DNA of 64,000 nt from Pontixanthobacter aestiaquae (GTDB lineage: Bacteria; Pseudomonadota; Alphaproteobacteria; Sphingomonadales; Sphingomonadaceae), in assembly GCF_009827455.1 (NCBI RefSeq), contig NZ_WTYZ01000001.1, positions 1,187,001-1,251,000 on the forward strand, given 5' to 3'. Positions 26,413 through 34,266 of this stretch are shown piece by piece; within the stretch, counting starts at the first letter, position 1, and each line of letters starts with the position of its first letter. A program made the translations under genes and the position numbers. The notes beneath the pieces were generated by a model that saw only the letters and a list, made by a program, of their open reading frames with translations, was not told the DNA's origin and did not search any database.

Positions 26413-26451
26413 TGCAAATGATTCTCAAAAGCGCTTGCTATTGCGAGTAAG
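26413..26451. promoter_or_regulatory. Candidate Fur-type operator upstream of bfd
   Basis: TGCAAATGATTCTCA (26413-26427) resembles the core of an iron-responsive Fur box, and a second related stretch GCTTGCTATTGCGAG lies at 26433-26447. Both are within 80 bases of the bfd start. Iron control of bfd and bfr is usual in Proteobacteria. Pattern match only. Confidence 0.45.
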
Positions 26452-26488
26452 TCGCATTACCTCTCTTCCATCGAAGGAGATTGCCCGC

Positions 26489-26680
26489 GTGTATATTTGC
26501 ATTTGCAACGCCATCAGAGAAAGCGATCTGCGCCGTGCTGCGTGTGCGAATAATGGTGACGTGGAAGCTGTATATGCCTGCATGGGAAAGCGCCCGAATT
26601 GCGGTCAGTGCCTCGAAGATGCCCAAGCGATTGTCGATGAAGAGCGCGAAATGGCGCTGATGCCGGCCTACGCCGAGTAA
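26489..26680 (+). CDS. bfd: Bacterioferritin-associated ferredoxin Bfd
   Basis: A 63-residue [2Fe-2S] protein that reduces the ferric core of bacterioferritin so that iron can be released. Cysteines are in the Bfd order: CxC at the start (ICICNA) and a later CxxC (RPNCGQCLED), with a fold typical of the BFD domain. The start is GTG at 26489, after the SD AAGGAGA; the frame continues upstream, but without coding character. It precedes bfr by 136 bases and should be co-regulated with it. An iron-responsive operator candidate lies just upstream. Confidence 0.94.
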   Translation: MYICICNAIRESDLRRAACANNGDVEAVYACMGKRPNCGQCLEDAQAIVDEEREMALMPAYAE

Positions 26681-26816
26681 CTTCCGGACCGTTTTCCTAC
26701 TAACGCAAATCACTCGCAAATGGCGGAATTCTGCCGTTTTTTCGACGTTTCCGCTTGCTAAACTGCCGCCCTGCGGCGCATAGGCTGTGGCATATCCCCT
26801 AATCAGGAGACGTGCC

Positions 26817-27308
26817 ATGAAGGGCGACAAGAAAGTCATCGAATTTTTGAACAAGGCTCTCACTAACGAGCTGACCGCGATCAACCAATATTGGCTGCAT
26901 TACCGCGTGCTTGATGATTGGGGCGTGACCAAGCTCGCTGAATATGAGCGGCACGAATCGATCGATGAAATGAAGCATGCCGACCAACTGGCCGAACGCA
27001 TCCTGTTCTTGGGCGGATTGCCAAACTTTCAGGCGATCCACAATTTGCGGGTTGGCGAGACGGTCGAGGAGATTCTCAAAGCCGATCTCGCAGTCGAACA
27101 TGACGCAATCCCGCTACTGATCGATGCAATCGAATATTGCGAAACCGCGCGCGATTATGTGACCCGCGATCTCTTCGCCGGCATCCTCGCGAGCGAGGAG
27201 GAACATGTCGATTTCCTCGAAACCCAGTTCGATATGATCGAACGAATGGGACTGGAAAATTACGTGCAGTTGCAAAGCCAGGCCGCAGGCGATGGCGGCG
27301 CGGGATAA
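26817..27308 (+). CDS. bfr: Bacterioferritin
   Basis: A 163-residue, four-helix-bundle iron-storage protein forming a 24-mer. The ferroxidase residues are visible (a Glu in NELTAINQYWLHY; Glu and His in HESIDEMKHADQLAERI; later Glu and His in SEEEHVDFLE). The Met in DEMKHAD is the haem ligand, so this is a haem-binding Bfr. The ATG at 26817 follows CAGGAGA. bfd lies upstream on the same strand. Stop to stop it directly abuts the acyltransferase gene on the other strand. Confidence 0.97.
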   Translation: MKGDKKVIEFLNKALTNELTAINQYWLHYRVLDDWGVTKLAEYERHESIDEMKHADQLAERILFLGGLPNFQAIHNLRVGETVEEILKADLAVEHDAIPLLIDAIEYCETARDYVTRDLFAGILASEEEHVDFLETQFDMIERMGLENYVQLQSQAAGDGGAG

Positions 27309-29321
27309 TTACCTGTCGTTTTTGTCCGGGGCGGCAACCAATTTTCGCCCGTGCAACTGCTCAAACACTCCGGCGGCAATATCTTGCGAGAACGCCCAGT
27401 CTGGGTGGTGGTCGTCGATATAGAGTGCCTCGCCGTTACGTTCGTTAAGACAGCGCCCTGATTGCTCGCTACACACCATAGGTGCAGTGCGCACGACCGA
27501 GATTGCTTCGTTCTGTTCCAGACGATCAAACATCGTGATAATGTCGCGATTGGCGTCCAGATAGGCGTCGTAGCTGGTGGTGAGCGGATCATCGGGGCCG
27601 ATGCCCATTTGACGGCGGCGGGCCATGGCATGTTTTACCAGCCAGCCAGCCTCGGGTATCATATCGACAATAACCAGAGGCACATCTTTCGACCAATCGC
27701 GCAAGGCAGTCTCGACCCGCTCGACCGGGTTATTGACCAATTCACCATCTGCAACCATCGGCATTGACCGGCCAAATTCCTGGCCGCCTTCGCGATTGTT
27801 GAACGGATTACCTTGAATAAAGCCCCGCCAGCGGCTCGACAGTATTACCGGCGCCGGGAAATCGTGTGTCAGTTGACGCGTTTGTGCTTTCAGATCCGTG
27901 CAGGTCTCCGATTGACGGGTGCGCCCGACAGTCTGGACGGGCATACAGCCGCTTTCCCACAGCACGATCAACTTCATATTATTGCTATCGGCAAGCTTGC
28001 CCACAGCCTGCGAGATTGATCGCGCGTGGGAATCGCCGATCAAATAGATGGTGTTTCCCCGTTCGTAACAGGCCGCGATCTTCGCACGCAAAATGTCGGG
28101 CTCTCGCTCGGAAATGACGCATTTACCCGTTAAGCCGCGCGAATAGGCTTTCTTCGCAATGAGTTCTCTCACTTCGGGCGAGAAGCGCCCTTCTAAGCCA
28201 TCGGAAAAATACAGGCCGACGCCGATGATGAATGTCACAGCCAGCGCGCCGAGGGAGCCTGCAAAAATCTGCTTCTGGCTGAAACGCGACCGATCACGGA
28301 ACGGGGCTTCGATAAAACGCCAGCTGAGATAGGCCAGTGCCGCGCTGATCACGATGGCGATAGGCATCATGATGCCCAATGGGTCGGCGATGTAGAGGTG
28401 CCTTGCATATGCGAAAACTGGTTGGTGCCAGAGATAGGCGCTGTAAGACGCGAGCCCGATTGCGACCATCGGTTTCCACGCCAGTGCGCTGCGAACGATC
28501 CCGCCATCGCGCGCGAACAGCACTATCATCACCGTCCCAAGAACCGGAGGAACGGCGTAGAGGCTTGGGAACGGCGTGGTAGAATCGAGCCAGAAAATCG
28601 AACCGAAAACCAGCGCGAATCCGGCCATGCTCCCGATCTCGCGGGTGGACGCCGACCAATTGGCGGGTGCGCGGTGCAAGAAAATCGCCGCCAGAACACC
28701 GCTGAGCAATTCCCAAGCGCGTGTGTGCGGATAGAAGAATGCGACATCGGGGGAGGCGCGCACCGTCAGCTCGGCCGCTGCCAGACTGGCAATCAAAAGA
28801 CCTGCGAACACTGCCGATGCTTTGCGCGCGCCCAGCTTCCACAGCAGGAATATCAGGACCGGGAAGACCAGATAGAACTGCTCTTCGACTGACAGGCTCC
28901 ACGTGTGGATCAGCGGTTTGAACTCGCTGACCGCGTCGAAATATCCGGTCTGGCGGGAGAATACGATATTGGACAGGAAAGTCGCGACCCCGGCCATACT
29001 GCTGCCCAGTCGCTGTATGTCCCCGGGAAACAGCAAGACCAGGCCAATCAGCACCGTGCCGAGCACCATCGCGAACAAAGCCGGGAAAATCCGCCTCGCC
29101 CGCCGTTCCCAAAACTCAAGGAATGAGAATGTGCCTCGATCGAGGTCTTTGAGGATCAGCGAACAAATCAGATAGCCGCTAATGACAAAGAATACATCGA
29201 CGCCAACGAACCCGCCGGAAAACAGCGAATACCCCGCGTGATACAGAATGACTGCGACCACTGCGACAGCGCGTAAGCCGTCAATTTCCGGTCGGTAGGA
29301 GAATGCGGCTGGGGCTACCAT
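27309..29321 (-). CDS. OafA/YrhL-type acyltransferase with SGNH domain
   Basis: A 670-residue protein. The N-terminal half is an integral membrane acyltransferase-3 domain (start RPEIDGLRAVAVVAVILYHA, then FVGVDVFFVISGYLI) with about ten membrane spans. The C-terminal half (from about 390) is a periplasmic SGNH hydrolase domain with the nucleophile motif GDSHAR and a late DDHHPDW block holding the Asp/His pair. This pairing is that of O-acetylases of surface polysaccharide or peptidoglycan, such as OafA, and moves an acyl group across the membrane. Substrate unknown. No polysaccharide operon is next to it. Confidence 0.9.
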   Translation of the reverse strand: MVAPAAFSYRPEIDGLRAVAVVAVILYHAGYSLFSGGFVGVDVFFVISGYLICSLILKDLDRGTFSFLEFWERRARRIFPALFAMVLGTVLIGLVLLFPGDIQRLGSSMAGVATFLSNIVFSRQTGYFDAVSEFKPLIHTWSLSVEEQFYLVFPVLIFLLWKLGARKASAVFAGLLIASLAAAELTVRASPDVAFFYPHTRAWELLSGVLAAIFLHRAPANWSASTREIGSMAGFALVFGSIFWLDSTTPFPSLYAVPPVLGTVMIVLFARDGGIVRSALAWKPMVAIGLASYSAYLWHQPVFAYARHLYIADPLGIMMPIAIVISAALAYLSWRFIEAPFRDRSRFSQKQIFAGSLGALAVTFIIGVGLYFSDGLEGRFSPEVRELIAKKAYSRGLTGKCVISEREPDILRAKIAACYERGNTIYLIGDSHARSISQAVGKLADSNNMKLIVLWESGCMPVQTVGRTRQSETCTDLKAQTRQLTHDFPAPVILSSRWRGFIQGNPFNNREGGQEFGRSMPMVADGELVNNPVERVETALRDWSKDVPLVIVDMIPEAGWLVKHAMARRRQMGIGPDDPLTTSYDAYLDANRDIITMFDRLEQNEAISVVRTAPMVCSEQSGRCLNERNGEALYIDDHHPDWAFSQDIAAGVFEQLHGRKLVAAPDKNDR

Positions 29322-29348
29322 ATCGCTGTGTTGTAACCCGGAATGCCC

Positions 29349-30830
29349 TTAGCGCTCCGTGCGCTCCTGCTTGGAGGCCTGCTGGCGGACGTGGTACGGA
29401 TTTTTAGCGCTTTTCAGACCGACGCGGACCGGCACGGCGTCAAAACCCAGATGCTTGCGAATGCCGTTGACCAGATAGCGTTCATAGCTTGTTGGCAACG
29501 AGTCCAGCCGGGTCCCGAACACCACAAAGCGTGGCGGGCGGGTGCCGACCTGGGTGATATAGCGCAGCTTGATGCGCTTGCCGCCGGGAGCAGGGGGCGG
29601 ATTGTTGTTGAGCGCATCATCGAACCAGCGATTGAGCGCTGCCGTTGGCACGCGCTTCGACCAATTGCTGCGGTGTTCGAATGCGGCGGCCAACATGGTG
29701 TCGATGCCTTTGCCGGTTTTGGCAGAGACAGCGAAAAGCGGAACCCCGCGAACTTGCGCGAGACCTTCATTCAATGCCTCACGAATGCCGTTGAACAGGC
29801 TGGAGGCGTCTTGCGCAATGTCCCATTTGTTGATCGCGATCATCAATGCGCGGCCTTCTTCAAGGACTTGCGAGGCGATTTTGAGATCTTGATGCTCGAG
29901 CCCTTGTGTCGCATCAAGCAACAGCACCACCACTTCGGCAAAATCGATTGCCAGTTTGGCGTCCTGAACTGCGAGCTTTTCCAGCTTTTCGGTTACGCGG
30001 GCGCGCTTGCGCATCCCGGCGGTGTCGATCAAACGGATATCGCGCGCTTCGCCAGTGCTTGGGTCGGTCCATTGCCAGTCTACCGCAATCGAATCGCGGG
30101 TGATGCCAGCCTCAGGGCCGGTCAGCAGGCGATCCTCGCCCAACATCCGGTTGATGAGTGTTGATTTGCCCGCATTGGGCCGACCGACAATTGCCAGCTT
30201 CAACGGGCCTGTATCGGGCTCGTCTTCTTCGAAAAATTCCTCGCCGGCTGCCTCTGCTGCAGCGCGGGCCTCATCGACGGCGAGTTTTCTGTTGTGAGCG
30301 ATTTCTGCCTTTTCAGCGGCAATCCGCGCTTCGCTATCGCCGATGATAGGCCATAACGCGCCAAACAAATCGGCAATGCCTTCACCGTGTTCAGCGGAAA
30401 CGGGGATCGGGTCGCCAAAGCCGAGCGCATAGCTTTCATAGATGCCTGCCTCGGCGGCTTTGCCTTCTGCCTTGTTGCAGACCATCACGACGGGCACTTT
30501 CTGGCTCCGCAGCCACAGCGCGATTTCCTCGTCCAGCGTCGTGACACCGGCGCGGGCATCAATCACCATCATCGCAGCATCGGCCCCGACAAGGCTGACT
30601 TCGGTCTGTTTGCGCATTCTGCCGGGCAGTGTGTCGGGATCGTCATCTTCCCACCCTGCGGTGTCGACGACTTCGAATTTCAATCCGGCGATCTCCGCAT
30701 CACCGCTGCGGCGGTCGCGCGTCACGCCTGGCTGATCGTCGACAAGCGCGAGCTTCTTCCCAACCAAGCGGTTGAACAGCGTGCTCTTGCCGACATTGGG
30801 CCGGCCAATAATGATGACTTGCGGAAGCAT
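29349..30830 (-). CDS. der: Ribosome biogenesis GTPase Der (EngA)
   Basis: A 493-residue essential GTPase with two tandem G domains and a C-terminal KH-like domain. The first P-loop is GRPNVGKSTLFN (about 8-19). The second is GRPNAGKSTLIN. NKWD-type G4 and the DTAG G3 motifs are present in both domains, and the acidic interdomain linker contains EEFFEEDEPDTG. It acts in maturation of the 50S subunit. The start at 30830 gives MLPQVIIIGRPN; the upstream extension of the frame is not conserved. Single gene. Confidence 0.97.
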   Translation of the reverse strand: MLPQVIIIGRPNVGKSTLFNRLVGKKLALVDDQPGVTRDRRSGDAEIAGLKFEVVDTAGWEDDDPDTLPGRMRKQTEVSLVGADAAMMVIDARAGVTTLDEEIALWLRSQKVPVVMVCNKAEGKAAEAGIYESYALGFGDPIPVSAEHGEGIADLFGALWPIIGDSEARIAAEKAEIAHNRKLAVDEARAAAEAAGEEFFEEDEPDTGPLKLAIVGRPNAGKSTLINRMLGEDRLLTGPEAGITRDSIAVDWQWTDPSTGEARDIRLIDTAGMRKRARVTEKLEKLAVQDAKLAIDFAEVVVLLLDATQGLEHQDLKIASQVLEEGRALMIAINKWDIAQDASSLFNGIREALNEGLAQVRGVPLFAVSAKTGKGIDTMLAAAFEHRSNWSKRVPTAALNRWFDDALNNNPPPAPGGKRIKLRYITQVGTRPPRFVVFGTRLDSLPTSYERYLVNGIRKHLGFDAVPVRVGLKSAKNPYHVRQQASKQERTER

Positions 30831-30982
30831 AATGCGCCGCAGGTGGCGGTTAATACCGCGAATGGCAAGGTTTGAGTGACAGGGCCCAAGCGTATTTGCG
30901 CGTGCCACGAATATTCATGGTTATTTCTGGTTAACCGTGTCCGGCAGGGTGGTTGCAACCCTAACACAGCATTAGGGACGGC

Positions 30983-31732
30983 ATGCTACACCGCTTTACA
31001 CCCCTTATTGCCGCTGCTGCGCTTGTCGGAACCATAACTATCACGGCGAGCAGAGCCGAAGCTCGCGAAAGTATCAACCAATCGCGCGAATTGCCGCCCT
31101 ATCTACAATGTGTACCCTATGCCCGCGAAGTTTCGGGCATCAACATATACGGCGATGCATACACTTGGTGGAAGCAGGCCGAAGGTAGGTTCAAGCGCGG
31201 CAATCGCCCTAAAGTAGGCGCGGTGATGGCGTTTGAACCGCACGGCAATATGCAGCTGGGCCACGTGGCTGCGGTCAGCAAGATCGTGAACAGCCGCACC
31301 ATTTTGCTGCGGCACTCCAATTGGTCGCCAATCAATGGACGCCGCGGCCAGATCGAGAACGATGTGCGCGCGGTGGACGTATCGCCGGGTAATGACTGGA
31401 GCGAAGTCCGCGTATGGTATCACCCGATACAGGCACTGGGCAAAACTGCATGGCCGATCCATGGCTTTATTTACTCGGACACGGCGCCAAATTTCGAGAG
31501 GCCGTCTTTCAGTGCGCCAAAGCCTCGGACGCAGATCGCCCGTGCGCCTGCCGCGAACCCGGTATCGCGCAAGCCTTCGCGTGCCTTTGCAAGCGCATTT
31601 GCCAGCCTGTCAGCCAAGCCGGCCCAGCGTGTGGCATCGCACAGAGCGCCGCGTCCTACGGTACAGATGACGCGCGTGCAGCACGGTAATGTGAATGATC
31701 GCGTAAAAGCAGCTGTTTCGCTCTACGATTGA
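30983..31732 (+). CDS. Secreted CHAP-domain amidohydrolase
   Basis: A 249-residue exported protein. It has a signal peptide (cleaved near SRAEARE). Next is a CHAP domain (about 35-155) with Cys43 in YLQCVPYARE, a putative catalytic His94 (LGHVAAVSKI) and NMQLGH as usual. A basic Pro/Arg/Ala-rich tail follows (about 160-249). CHAP enzymes cleave peptidoglycan peptides, and the basic tail may bind anionic polymers. The substrate cannot be read from the sequence. It stands alone, and a long inverted-repeat element starts 8 bases after the stop. Confidence 0.88.
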   Translation: MLHRFTPLIAAAALVGTITITASRAEARESINQSRELPPYLQCVPYAREVSGINIYGDAYTWWKQAEGRFKRGNRPKVGAVMAFEPHGNMQLGHVAAVSKIVNSRTILLRHSNWSPINGRRGQIENDVRAVDVSPGNDWSEVRVWYHPIQALGKTAWPIHGFIYSDTAPNFERPSFSAPKPRTQIARAPAANPVSRKPSRAFASAFASLSAKPAQRVASHRAPRPTVQMTRVQHGNVNDRVKAAVSLYD

Positions 31733-31740
31733 GAGAGTCT

Positions 31741-31976
31741 GTTTGTTTTGGACCCTCAGTCGCCGGGCGCTGGCCATCCGGCCAGCTTGGCTGTCCTCGC
31801 TAACGCTCGGGCGGGCCGGTCGGCCCTTTGGCTGCCGCGACCAAGGTTCTTGGTGCCAGCTGTCTATCGAAGCGCGTGTTCCTGGTCGCGGCAGCCAGAG
31901 CGCGACCGCGCGCCGCCGTTAGGCGCAGCCAAGTGGACGGATGTCCACGCTGGCGCTTGAAGCTAAACAAATAAAC
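31741..31976. repeat. Large inverted-repeat intergenic element, copy A
   Basis: A 236-bp intergenic segment ending GTTTGTTTT on the left and AAACAAATAAAC on the right. The inner arm TGGCTGCCGCGACCA (31829-31843) is perfectly repeated inverted at 31883-31897. The outer parts are imperfect inverted copies of each other (GGGCGCTGGCCATCCGGCCA on the left against TGGACGGATGTCCACGCTGG on the right). The right half is related to copy B near 41575, in opposite orientation. It lies between the convergent CHAP and DUF3297 genes, and it could act as an RNA hairpin or terminator region. Small frames inside it are not genes. Confidence 0.75.
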
Positions 31977-31989
31977 CAGCGAAAGCCGG

Positions 31990-32325
31990 TTAGGCTTTCG
32001 CCACGGGCGGCTCGTCGCCCAGATCTTCGTACCACGCCTCGACTTCGCCTTTCAGCTTGATCGTCAGAGGCTGGCCTTTACGGTCCAGCGTCTTGCCCGC
32101 TTGCACGCGGACCCAGCCTTCGGAGATGCTGTATTCTTCGATATCGGTGCGCTCCCGGCCTTTGAACCGGATGCCGATGCCGCGCTGTAGCTTATCGCCG
32201 TCAAAGAACTTGCTGCGCGGGTTCACACAGATGTGATCGGGCGGCACGTCTGGTCCGGCTGCAGCGGGTGTCTCTGGGCTTTCTGGGGTGTTTTCATCAC
32301 TCATGTGCGCCCGATAGTCGGACAT
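31990..32325 (-). CDS. DUF3297 family protein
   Basis: A 111-residue cytosolic protein with the DUF3297 signature: HICVNPRSKFFDGDKLQRGI followed by GIRFKGRERTDIEEYSISEG, then WVRVQAGKTLDRKGQPLTIK. The family has no known function and is common in alphaproteobacteria. The start at 32325 has GCGAGG as SD; another in-frame ATG at 32304 is possible. It is convergent with the CHAP gene and divergent from tRNA-Leu. Confidence 0.85.
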   Translation of the reverse strand: MSDYRAHMSDENTPESPETPAAAGPDVPPDHICVNPRSKFFDGDKLQRGIGIRFKGRERTDIEEYSISEGWVRVQAGKTLDRKGQPLTIKLKGEVEAWYEDLGDEPPVAKA

Positions 32326-32450
32326 TGTGTGCCTCGCAAGACCCTGCACGCCACAGACCGTGCTTGCCCTTTTCATCGGGGCCTTTTAAGGGCGCACCCT
32401 TGCTCGCGAGTCTCGCGCCAAAAGGTGTGGGCGTGCGGCTTCGTTCGTGT

Positions 32451-32535
32451 GCGGGCGTGGCGGAATTGGTAGACGCGCTGGTTTTAGGTACCAGTATCTT
32501 ACGATGTGGGGGTTCGAGTCCCTTCGCCCGCACCA
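32451..32535 (+). tRNA. tRNA-Leu, anticodon TAG
   Basis: Cloverleaf of 85 nt including the encoded CCA. The acceptor stem is GCGGGCG / CGCCCGC. The anticodon stem CTGGT / ACCAG has loop TTTAGGT (anticodon TAG). The long variable arm of a class II tRNA is present, and the T arm contains GGGGGTTCGAGTCCC. Reads CUA codons and, by wobble, other CUN leucine codons. Confidence 0.97.
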
Positions 32536-32605
32536 TATTTGCGCACGGGAATGAAGTCGGAAAGCTCGAAATTATACGATTTTATAAAGGTTTAAATAGC
32601 GGATC

Positions 32606-34207
32606 ATGCAAATTAAAGAGACCACGAACAAAGGCCTCCAGCGCGCCTATACGGTGACCATTCCCGCAGCAGATATCGCCAGCCGGGTCGACGCAGAGGT
32701 CAAGAAGATTGCCCCGCAGGTCAAAATGCCCGGCTTCCGCCCCGGCAAAGTGCCTGCGAATCTGGTCAAGAAAATGCACGGCGAGCAGCTACACGCGCAA
32801 ACCGTCAATGATGTGATCCGCGAATCAGTCGATGAACTGATGAAAGAAAAGAAGCTGCGCCCTGCGATGCAGCCGGTGATCGACCTCGAAGAAGGGTATG
32901 AAGAAGGCAAAGACGCCAAGCTGACCGTGGAGCTGGAAGTTCTGCCGGTTATCGACACGCCTGATATCGACAGTCTGAAGCTTGAGCGTCTTACCGTTCC
33001 GGTGAGCGACGAGGCGGTTGATGAAGCGGTCAAGAATATCGCTGACCAGCAGAAGAGCTACAACGACGCGCCGAAATCGAAGAAGGCCGGTGACGGCGAT
33101 CAGTTGATCATTGATTTTGTTGGCAGCATTGACGGCGAAGAATTTGAAGGCGGCAAAGCAGAAGACGCGCCGCTGGTGATCGGTTCAGGCCAATTCATCC
33201 CCGGCTTTGAAGAGCAACTGGCTGGCGTGAAAACCGGTGATGAGAAAACCATCACCGTGACTTTCCCTGAAGATTATCAGGCAGAGCACCTCGCCGGTAA
33301 AGACGCGCAATTCGCGATCACGGTGAAGCAAGTCAAAGTCGAAGGCGAAAGCAAAATCGACGATGACTTTGCCACCTCGCTCGGCCTCGACAGCCTCGAC
33401 AAGCTGAAAGAGCTTCTCAAAGGTCAGCTGGAACAAGAGACCAACGGTCTGACCCGCACGCAGATGAAGCGCCAGCTTCTCGATCAGCTCGCCGCTGGAC
33501 ATGATTTCGATGTGCCCAACAAGATGGTCGATGCCGAATTCGACCAGATCTGGGCCCAGCTTCAGCAAGAAGCCGCGAAGGACGAAGATCCTGAGGGCGC
33601 GCTGAAGGAAATCGAAGCCGAGAAAGACGATTACCGCAACATCGCCGAGCGCCGCGTGCGTCTTGGTCTGCTGCTGAGTGAAATCGGCCAGAATAACGGC
33701 GTTGAAGTCAGCCAGCAGGAAATGAGCATGCTCGTCCAGCAGGCGGCCCAGCAATATCGCGACGAAGATCGCGAGCGTTTCATCCAGTACATCCAGCAGG
33801 AGCCAATGGCTGCGGCCCAGCTTCGCGCGCCTCTCTATGAGGACAAGGTCGTCGACTTCCTGTTCGAGAAGGCCGACGTTACCGAGCGCGAAGTGACCAA
33901 GGAAGAGCTTGAGGCTGCTATCGAAGCAGACGAAGAGGCCGAGGAAACAGCCGCGAAGAAGGGTGCCAAGAAGAAGCCTGCGGCCAAGAAAAAAGCTCCT
34001 GCGAAGAAAGCGCCGGCCAAGAAAGCCGCTCCTAAAAAGGAAGCTGCCAAAAAGGCCCCGGCTGAGAAAGCACCGGCCAAGAAAGCAGCCGCAAAAAAGG
34101 CTCCAGCCAAAAAAGCACCGGCCAAGCCAGCTGCGAAGAAGGCTCCAGCGAAGAAGCCAGCCGCGAAAAAGGCACCGGCTAAAAAGGCTGCTGCAAAGAA
34201 GAAATAA
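32606..34207 (+). CDS. tig: Trigger factor with Lys/Ala-rich C-terminal tail
   Basis: Ribosome-associated chaperone and peptidyl-prolyl isomerase. The N-terminal ribosome-binding domain carries GFRPGKVP (about 46-53), the central FKBP-type domain lies at about 150-240, and the C-terminal chaperone arms follow. After about residue 447 the protein continues with about 83 residues of Lys/Ala/Pro repeats (AKKAPAKK-type units, DNA about 33955-34204). These resemble histone H1-like tails and are absent from E. coli trigger factor. The total of 533 is longer than the usual 430-450. It starts with SD AAAGG and is closed by a terminator. Confidence 0.96.
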   Translation: MQIKETTNKGLQRAYTVTIPAADIASRVDAEVKKIAPQVKMPGFRPGKVPANLVKKMHGEQLHAQTVNDVIRESVDELMKEKKLRPAMQPVIDLEEGYEEGKDAKLTVELEVLPVIDTPDIDSLKLERLTVPVSDEAVDEAVKNIADQQKSYNDAPKSKKAGDGDQLIIDFVGSIDGEEFEGGKAEDAPLVIGSGQFIPGFEEQLAGVKTGDEKTITVTFPEDYQAEHLAGKDAQFAITVKQVKVEGESKIDDDFATSLGLDSLDKLKELLKGQLEQETNGLTRTQMKRQLLDQLAAGHDFDVPNKMVDAEFDQIWAQLQQEAAKDEDPEGALKEIEAEKDDYRNIAERRVRLGLLLSEIGQNNGVEVSQQEMSMLVQQAAQQYRDEDRERFIQYIQQEPMAAAQLRAPLYEDKVVDFLFEKADVTEREVTKEELEAAIEADEEAEETAAKKGAKKKPAAKKKAPAKKAPAKKAAPKKEAAKKAPAEKAPAKKAAAKKAPAKKAPAKPAAKKAPAKKPAAKKAPAKKAAAKKK

Positions 34208-34228
34208 TCCAGCTTTCTGGACAATCGG

Positions 34229-34266
34229 CGGGCGGTATGCGGGAGCATATCGCCCGTTTCTTTTAG
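34229..34266 (+). terminator. Rho-independent terminator of tig
   Basis: Twelve-base stem CGGGCGGTATGC / GCATATCGCCCG (one G-T pair), loop GGGA, followed by TTTCTTTT. It overlaps the last codons of the convergent antiporter gene. Confidence 0.88.

Noticed and set aside
30917..30935. Possible CtrA site (GGTTATTTCTGGTTAACC) before the CHAP gene
   Set aside because: Spacing is one base short and the first half does not fit TTAA.
31748..31960. 70-codon frame inside inverted-repeat element copy A
   Set aside because: Repeat-derived sequence without protein character.
33955..34204. Tandem repeat or CRISPR-like pattern in the tig 3' end
   Set aside because: Low-complexity codons for Lys/Ala repeats; no constant repeat/spacer structure.
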